From contig JAPPPC010000568.1 in NCBI GenBank assembly GCA_028817685.1, positions 3,568 to 13,399 on the forward strand: DNA of 9,832 nucleotides, in the 5' to 3' direction. This stretch comes from Rhodospirillaceae bacterium. Its GTDB lineage: Bacteria > Pseudomonadota > Alphaproteobacteria > UBA8366 > GCA-2717185. Numbering within the stretch: position 1 is the first letter of the stretch; every line of letters begins with the position of its first letter. Below, piece after piece: positions 5,863 to 9,832 of this stretch. A model generated the notes under the pieces. The model worked only from the letters and a program-made list of their open reading frames with translations. It was not told where the DNA came from and searched no databases. The translations under genes and the position numbers were made by a program.

Positions 5863-6849
5863 CTAAAACATGGTTTCGATGATCCGGTCCGGCGGGTTGT
5901 GGCCGTCGATGAAGGTCTTGATGTTGATGATGACCTTCTCGCCCATATCGATCCTGCCTTCGATCGTCGCCGACCCCATATGCGGCAGCAGAACAACATT
6001 GTCCAGCGCGATGAGCTTGGGATTGATGGCCGGCTCGTTCTCGTAGACATCCAGGCCCGCACCGGCGATCGCGCCGTCCGTCAGCAGTTTGGTCAGCGCG
6101 CCTTCATCGACGACTTCGCCTCGGCTGGTATTGACCAGATAGGCGTCGCTCTTCAGCAGCTGCAGGCGACGGCGCGACAATAGATGGAATGTCGCCGGCG
6201 TGTGCGGACAATTGACCGACACGATGTCCATGCGCGCCAACATCTGATCGAGGCTCTCCCAATAGGTCGCCTCCAGCTCGGCCTCGATCTCCTCATGCAC
6301 CCGGCGGCGGTTGTGATAGTGCACCGACAGGCCGAAACCGCGGGCGCGCCGCGCCACGGCCTGGCCGATTCGGCCCATGCCAATGATTCCCAGCCGCTTG
6401 CCCCAGATCCGGTGACCGAGCATGAATGTCGGCGTCCAGCCGGTCCAATCCCCGGCGCGGACCATCCGCTCGCCTTCCGCCAGGCGCCGCGGCGCCGCCA
6501 GGATCAGCGCCATGGTCATATCCGCGGTATCCTCTGTCAGAACACCCGGCGTATTGGCGACCGTGACGCCGCGCTTGTTGGCCGCGTCGAGATCGATATT
6601 GTCGACCCCCGTGCCGAAGGTCGCGATCAGCTTCAGCTGATCGCCGGCCTCGTTGATCAGCGAAGCATCGATCCGGTCCGTCACGGTCGGCACCAGCACG
6701 TCGGCTTCCTGCATCGCCGCCGCAATCTCCGCACGCGACATCGGCGTGTCGTCCAGATTGAGACGGACCTCGAACAATTCCATCATCCGCGTTTCAATCG
6801 CATCGGGGAGTTTGCGCGTCACGATGACGAGTGGCTTTGTCGTGGTCAT
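5863..6849 (-). CDS. D-isomer specific 2-hydroxyacid dehydrogenase (glyoxylate/hydroxypyruvate reductase type)
   Basis: The 328-residue cytoplasmic oxidoreductase probably reduces glyoxylate or hydroxypyruvate to glycolate or D-glycerate. It has the split substrate domain (about 1-100 and 290-328) around a Rossmann NAD(P) domain with GIIGMGRIGQAVARRARGFG (154-173). The catalytic triad is complete: Arg243 in NTSRGEVVDEG, Glu272 in GLDVYENEP and His290 in LLPHMGSAT. Its spacing of 29 and 18 residues equals that of GyaR-type glyoxylate reductases. The second strand of the Rossmann fold ends in HNRRR (179-183) instead of an acidic residue, which argues for NADPH. No C-terminal ACT domain is present, so SerA is unlikely. 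AGGGA precedes the ATG by 7 bases. It is divergent from the SH3-like gene and lies upstream of the MATE gene. The exact substrate is uncertain. Confidence 0.93.
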   Translation of the reverse strand: MTTTKPLVIVTRKLPDAIETRMMELFEVRLNLDDTPMSRAEIAAAMQEADVLVPTVTDRIDASLINEAGDQLKLIATFGTGVDNIDLDAANKRGVTVANTPGVLTEDTADMTMALILAAPRRLAEGERMVRAGDWTGWTPTFMLGHRIWGKRLGIIGMGRIGQAVARRARGFGLSVHYHNRRRVHEEIEAELEATYWESLDQMLARMDIVSVNCPHTPATFHLLSRRRLQLLKSDAYLVNTSRGEVVDEGALTKLLTDGAIAGAGLDVYENEPAINPKLIALDNVVLLPHMGSATIEGRIDMGEKVIINIKTFIDGHNPPDRIIETMF

Positions 6850-6908
6850 GTTCGATCCCTGTCCTTATAAGCGGCGATTGTACAAGCTCCATTTCGCGAT
6901 GTCGCGCC

Positions 6909-6937
6909 TTGACCAATCGCCTTCACGAACGTTTATT
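6909..6937 (+). promoter_or_regulatory. Probable sigma70-type promoter for the SH3-like gene
   Basis: TTGACC (6909-6914, five of six bases of the -35 consensus) and TTTATT (6932-6937, four of six of the -10) are separated by 17 bases. They sit in the 107-base divergent gap between the dehydrogenase and SH3-like genes. The start of transcription would be near 6944, giving a short leader of about 13 bases before the ATG at 6957. The opposite strand has TATAAG (6864-6869) close to the dehydrogenase start but no good -35, so that promoter is left uncalled. Confidence 0.45.
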
Positions 6938-6956
6938 GAAACGCCATCACATTTCA

Positions 6957-7463
6957 ATGAAGCAGGCCATGTTCCGCGCGTTTCTATTCGCAATTTTGAC
7001 CGTCGCGCTCCTCGCGCCATTCAATGACAGTGTGCTGGCGCAGGATGCCAAAGCGTCGGATCCGATCCGGTTCGCATCGCTGCGCGCCGATGAGGTCAAT
7101 GTCCGCGCCGGGCCGGGCGTCCGTTACCCCGTCAAATGGGTCTTCGTCCGCAAGCGCCTGCCCGTCGCGATCACCGCAGAGTTCGAGAGCTGGCGCAAAA
7201 TCCGCGATTCCGAAGGCGCCGAGGGCTGGGTGCACCGCGCCATGCTGTCCGCCCGGCGTAGTATCGTGATCATAGAAAAGGCGAAGACATTGCGGCGCAG
7301 CGCGAGCGATACCGCGCCCGCCGTGGCGCAGATGGCGCCGGGCATCGTGGCTAAGATCGAAAGCTGTAACGGCCAATGGTGCGAGGTCGAAGTCGGCGCC
7401 TATTCCGGATGGGTACGGCAGAGCGGGCTGTGGGGCCTGCGCACCCAGGAAGTCATCGAGTAG
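6957..7463 (+). CDS. Exported protein with two bacterial SH3-like repeats
   Basis: The 168-residue protein starts with a Sec signal peptide: MKQAMFR, a hydrophobic core AFLFAILTVALLAPF, and a likely cut after SVLA (residue 28). The first SH3b-type domain (about 38-100) contains the hallmark VNVRAGPGVRYPV (48-60) and GWVHRAML (90-97). The second, weaker repeat (about 106-160) has TLRRSASDTAPAVAQM and GWVRQSGLWG (151-160), with two cysteines, Cys137 and Cys142, close enough for a disulfide in the periplasm. Such proteins often bind cell wall or serve as envelope scaffolds; the exact role is unknown. The ATG at 6957 gives the better signal peptide, but a second ATG at 6969 is possible. No strong Shine-Dalgarno is seen for either; a short-leader transcript could explain this. 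The open frame back to 6831 is antisense to the dehydrogenase start and is ignored. The gene is convergent with the DUF3501 gene, 12 bases away. Confidence 0.85.
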   Translation: MKQAMFRAFLFAILTVALLAPFNDSVLAQDAKASDPIRFASLRADEVNVRAGPGVRYPVKWVFVRKRLPVAITAEFESWRKIRDSEGAEGWVHRAMLSARRSIVIIEKAKTLRRSASDTAPAVAQMAPGIVAKIESCNGQWCEVEVGAYSGWVRQSGLWGLRTQEVIE

Positions 7464-7475
7464 CGTCCGAACGGT

Positions 7476-8066
7476 CTAATCGGCGAGGTCGCCGGCGAGT
7501 GTCGCCCGGGATTCCTCCGGGATAACCGTCATATGGCCGTAAGCGTCATGTTCGAATCCGAGAATGGCTTTGCAACCCTGTTCGCGGAATGACGCGGCCT
7601 GCTCGTCGGTGAAGGGAAAATGGATGAACTGGACGGAGGACGCCTTGCCGCTTGCCATCGTCCGATCGAGATCGACCTCCGGCACGCCGCGTACCTCATG
7701 ATCACCGAAGCGCAGGAACATTGTCTCCTCGACACCGCCGAGCTTGGCCAGAAAAGCGCGCCGCCGCTCTTCGTCATTGATCTCGAACATCACCGTGGCG
7801 ACCAGTTCACGGCCGTTCGGAATCAGCGGGTTGTATGCCGCCAGCTCGTCGGCGATCTGTTCTTCGCCGCCTTTCTCGATGTACAGCATCTCGTGGATCT
7901 GCCACCACATCGTGTCGTAGGATTCGAAATAGAAGGCCGCGTCTGGACCGACCGGGATTCTGCGCGGCCGTTTCAGCGCCACGATTTCCTTGCGCTTCGT
8001 CGCACGGATTTTCTCAAAATCCTCAAGCGCCATCACGTCGGCGCGGGTAATCTTGCATTTGCTCAT
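7476..8066 (-). CDS. DUF3501 family protein
   Basis: This 196-residue soluble protein is recognised as DUF3501, a family without an assigned function. The conserved core is about 40-95: FYFESYDTMWWQIHEMLYIE, then GGEEQIADELAAYNPLIP and GRELVATVMFEI. The core is rich in Glu, His and Trp (Glu48, His58, Glu59, Glu68, Glu69), but whether it binds metal is unknown. The C-terminal half has a few beta-like stretches such as SSVQFIHFPFT and AILGFEHDAYGH. I chose the ATG at 8066 because GGAG (8075-8078) lies 8 bases before it; an upstream GTG at 8075 would overlap that Shine-Dalgarno. The stop codon of the Fe-S gene upstream is part of the same ribosome site (TAGGAG), so translation is coupled. The neighbours suggest a role in rubrerythrin-linked redox or peroxide defence, by context only. 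Confidence 0.88.
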   Translation of the reverse strand: MSKCKITRADVMALEDFEKIRATKRKEIVALKRPRRIPVGPDAAFYFESYDTMWWQIHEMLYIEKGGEEQIADELAAYNPLIPNGRELVATVMFEINDEERRRAFLAKLGGVEETMFLRFGDHEVRGVPEVDLDRTMASGKASSVQFIHFPFTDEQAASFREQGCKAILGFEHDAYGHMTVIPEESRATLAGDLAD

Positions 8067-8077
8067 CGGATTCACTC

Positions 8078-9406
8078 CTAAACGGCGATGCCGTAAGCAC
8101 GGGCGAAGAGCACGACCGGATGCGCCGCGGTTTCCGGCACGTCGCCGTCAGCTCGTTCCACACCCTGGCCGATATGCATGCCGGCGAGCGGGCATTCCGA
8201 GACAAAATATTTCGGCGCGTCCTTCTTGATCTGGCGCGCGACCGGACGGCCAACTTTCAGCGCGGTCTCAAAATTTTCCTGCATCACGCCCCAGGAACCG
8301 CCATGGCCGGAACAGCGTTCAATCAACTGGACGTCGGATTCAGGCAGCAACCGCATCAGCTCCGCCGCCTTGGCGCCCATATTCTGCGCCCGCGCGTGGC
8401 AGGCGAGATGGACCGCAACCTTGCCACCCAGCGCTGTCATGCCGTCGGCCAGCCCTTCGTTCTTGGCGATATCGACGATGTACTCGGTGACGTCCTTCGT
8501 CGCCTCGCTCAATTTTTTGATCGCCGGATCATCCGGCAGGATGAGCGGCCATTCGAACTTCAGCATCAAGGCGCAGGACGGCATCAGCGCGACGATGTCG
8601 TAGCCCTTGTCGATCCAGGGACCGAATTCGGCCGCGACCTTACGTGCGCTCTCCGCCACGGCGGCGATATCGCCTTGCTCCAACAGCGGCATGCCGCAAC
8701 AGGACGGGTGCACGACCTCGGTCTCGACGCCGTTGCGCGCCAGGATGCCGCGCGCGGCGACGCCGATTTCCGGGTTGTTGAAATTGCCGTAGCAGGTGGC
8801 GTACAGCACGGCCTTGCGGCCCTTGGCCGGCGCACCCGCAGTGACAGCCGGCGCGGCCGTGTTTTCCAGGGTCCGGCTGTTGAAGCGCGGCAGTGCAGCG
8901 TCCTTGTGGACACCGGCCACGGACTGCATCAATCCGCGAGTCAGGCCGTTCTTCTCATCCAGGGCCCAGTTGGCCAGCGGCGCCAAGGGTTTCGCCAGGC
9001 GGCCGTTGCGGTCGGTCTTAGCCATCTGTTTGGACTGCCAAGGGACGTTGCCCTTGCGGTGCTCGATCGCCCGATAGCGCAACATCAGATGCGGGAAGTC
9101 GAGGTTGAATTCATGGGGCGGCACGTAGGGACATTTGGTCATGAAACACATGTCGCACAGCGTGCACGCATCGACGACCGGCGCGAAATCGGCCGAATCG
9201 ACCGTATCCAATTCGCCGCTGTCGGATTCGTCAATCAGGTCGAACAGGCGCGGGAAGCTGTCGCACAAATTAAAGCAACGTCGGCAGCCATGGCAGATGT
9301 CAAAAATGCGGCGCATCTCTTCATCGAGTGCTGCTTCGTCGTAGAAACTTTCATCCTGCCAGGCCAAGGGGTGGCGTATGGGCGCTTCGAGGCTGCCTTC
9401 ACTCAT
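8078..9406 (-). CDS. Heterodisulfide reductase/GlpC-like (Fe-S)-binding protein
   Basis: The 442-residue protein carries two N-terminal [4Fe-4S] motifs, CHGCRRCFNLC (38-48) and CTLCDMCFMTKCP (81-93), and two C-terminal CCG-type domains. The first CCG domain has Cys205, Cys236-Cys237 in SCCGMP and Cys278 in PSCALM. The second has Cys336 in LACHARAQNMG, a changed CSG in ERCSGHGGSWG (365-367) and Cys405 in SECPLAG. This layout is that of GlpC, LutA and HdrB relatives, which pass electrons through Fe-S centres. No FAD domain or membrane helix is visible. It follows rubrerythrin and precedes DUF3501, so it may carry electrons to the rubrerythrin diiron site; that is inferred. The ATG at 9406 is preferred over the GTG at 9409 because AAGGA lies 7 bases before it. 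A glpC call is not justified without glpAB nearby. Confidence 0.9.
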   Translation of the reverse strand: MSEGSLEAPIRHPLAWQDESFYDEAALDEEMRRIFDICHGCRRCFNLCDSFPRLFDLIDESDSGELDTVDSADFAPVVDACTLCDMCFMTKCPYVPPHEFNLDFPHLMLRYRAIEHRKGNVPWQSKQMAKTDRNGRLAKPLAPLANWALDEKNGLTRGLMQSVAGVHKDAALPRFNSRTLENTAAPAVTAGAPAKGRKAVLYATCYGNFNNPEIGVAARGILARNGVETEVVHPSCCGMPLLEQGDIAAVAESARKVAAEFGPWIDKGYDIVALMPSCALMLKFEWPLILPDDPAIKKLSEATKDVTEYIVDIAKNEGLADGMTALGGKVAVHLACHARAQNMGAKAAELMRLLPESDVQLIERCSGHGGSWGVMQENFETALKVGRPVARQIKKDAPKYFVSECPLAGMHIGQGVERADGDVPETAAHPVVLFARAYGIAV

Positions 9407-9432
9407 CACTCTGTCCTTGAAATAAAGACCCG

Positions 9433-9463
9433 GCCGCCCGCGTGACGGATCATCGCGGGCGGC
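9433..9463 (-). promoter_or_regulatory. Intercistronic GC-rich hairpin between rubrerythrin and Fe-S genes (possible attenuator)
   Basis: GCCGCCCGCG (9433-9442) pairs perfectly with CGCGGGCGGC (9454-9463), a 10-bp stem around an 11-base loop in which TGA and TCA may also pair. Read on the minus strand it starts 13 bases after the rubrerythrin stop and is followed, after a few bases, by the T-rich stretch TCTTTATTTC. It is therefore a partial terminator or an mRNA-protecting hairpin. Either would let rubrerythrin be made in excess over the two downstream proteins. A 9-base direct repeat CGGATCATC (9446-9454 and 9463-9471) overlaps it. Confidence 0.5.
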
Positions 9464-9476
9464 GGATCATCAACGC

Positions 9477-9832
9477 TTAATCGTCAAGCGTATCCAACGC
9501 ACGCTGGAAACGGCCGGCGTGGCTCTTCTCGGCCTTCGCCAGGGTCTCGAACCACTCGGCGATCTCTTCGAAATTCTCGTCGCGGGCGGTGCGCGCCATA
9601 CCCGGATACATGTCCGTGTATTCGTGCGTCTCACCGGCGATCGCCGCTTTCAGATTGTCCGACGTCCCGCCGATCGGCTCGCCCGTCGCCGGGTCACCGG
9701 TTTCCTCGAGAAACTCGAGATGGCCGTGCGCGTGGCCGGTCTCGCCCTCGGCGGTGGACCGGAAGACGGTGGCGACATCGTTGTAGCCCTCGACGTCGGC
9801 CTTTTGCGCGAAATAGAGATAGCGGCGGTTGG
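9477..9832 (-). CDS. Rubrerythrin family diiron protein, C-terminal part
   Basis: The gene enters from the right edge and ends with TAA at 9477-9479, leaving about 118 residues. It is clearly rubrerythrin: RRYLYFAQKADVEGYNDVA, then the diiron ligand motif EGETGHAHGH (an ExxH), the loop ETGDPATGEPIGGTSDNL, a ligand glutamate in HEYTDMYPGMA and a final ExxH in AKAEKSHAGRF. Rubrerythrins reduce hydrogen peroxide at a non-haem diiron centre. The protein stops soon after the last helix, with no CxxC pair, so the C-terminal rubredoxin domain of classical rubrerythrins is absent and electrons must come from another protein. The next gene is an Fe-S protein that could serve. The N-terminus, including one or more ligands, lies outside the window. 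Confidence 0.93.
   Translation of the reverse strand, partial: NRRYLYFAQKADVEGYNDVATVFRSTAEGETGHAHGHLEFLEETGDPATGEPIGGTSDNLKAAIAGETHEYTDMYPGMARTARDENFEEIAEWFETLAKAEKSHAGRFQRALDTLDD

Noticed and set aside
5820..6062. N-terminal extension of the MATE protein
   Set aside because: These codons are antisense to the dehydrogenase 3' end and encode Arg/Ser-rich sequence; the ATG at 5819 has a good ribosome site.
5863..6849. serA (phosphoglycerate dehydrogenase)
   Set aside because: The protein is too short for the SerA form with an ACT domain, and its catalytic spacing and sequence fit glyoxylate reductases better.
6850..6890. Minus-strand promoter with TATAAG at 6864-6869 for the dehydrogenase
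   Set aside because: No acceptable -35 hexamer is found at 16-18 bases, and the start would leave a very short leader that cuts close to the Shine-Dalgarno.
7464..7475. Bidirectional terminator between the SH3-like and DUF3501 genes
   Set aside because: The 12-base gap has no stem longer than 3 bp and no T tract.
8078..9406. glpC (anaerobic glycerol-3-phosphate dehydrogenase subunit C)
   Set aside because: Domain layout is similar, but no glpA or glpB is adjacent and the neighbours are rubrerythrin and DUF3501, which mark a different subfamily.
8120..9445. 441-codon plus-strand open frame opposite the Fe-S gene
   Set aside because: The opposite strand encodes a protein with two cysteine cluster motifs, a ribosome site and clear family identity. 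The plus frame shows only low-complexity Arg/His/Gln sequence.

Overview
This 9.8 kb window is gene-dense, GC-rich bacterial chromosome. It looks like a free-living alphaproteobacterium, probably of Rhodospirillales type. The reasons are the ubiB-coaBC-dut gene order, very short or overlapping gene junctions, strong GC bias with many long antisense shadow reading frames, and protein sequences of alphaproteobacterial character. I see no tRNA, rRNA, CRISPR array, insertion sequence or phage gene. No gap between genes exceeds about 110 bases.

Region 1 (1-4473, plus strand) opens with the C-terminal end of ubiB (ubiquinone biosynthesis). An AT-rich 95-base gap with inverted repeats follows, then a tight run: coaBC (coenzyme A), dut (dUTPase), an Rrf2-family regulator, cysK (cysteine synthase A) and a moeB/thiF-type E1-like enzyme. 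The junctions are a 4-base overlap, 5 bases, 34 bases and 1 base, so these probably form one operon. The moeB-like gene carries an apparent one-base deletion in a G run and is annotated as broken. The regulator next to cysK ends in isoleucine, and a perfect 17-bp palindrome lies across its stop codon; together these suggest a sulfur or cysteine control circuit.

Region 2 (4470-6849, minus strand) holds a GyaR-like D-2-hydroxyacid dehydrogenase followed by a MATE-family efflux transporter. The transporter's Shine-Dalgarno lies in the 3' arm of a perfect 10-bp hairpin. Its stop codon overlaps the stop of the convergent moeB-like gene.

Region 3 (6850-7463) is a divergent promoter region and a plus-strand gene for a small exported protein with two bacterial SH3-like repeats.

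Region 4 (7476-9832, minus strand) is a three-gene set in transcription order: rubrerythrin (cut by the window edge), a heterodisulfide-reductase/GlpC-like Fe-S protein, and a DUF3501 protein. A GC-rich hairpin separates the first two genes. This looks like a peroxide-defence or redox module in which the Fe-S protein may pass electrons to rubrerythrin; the role of DUF3501 is unknown. This module and the Rrf2-CysK unit are the most interesting parts of the window.
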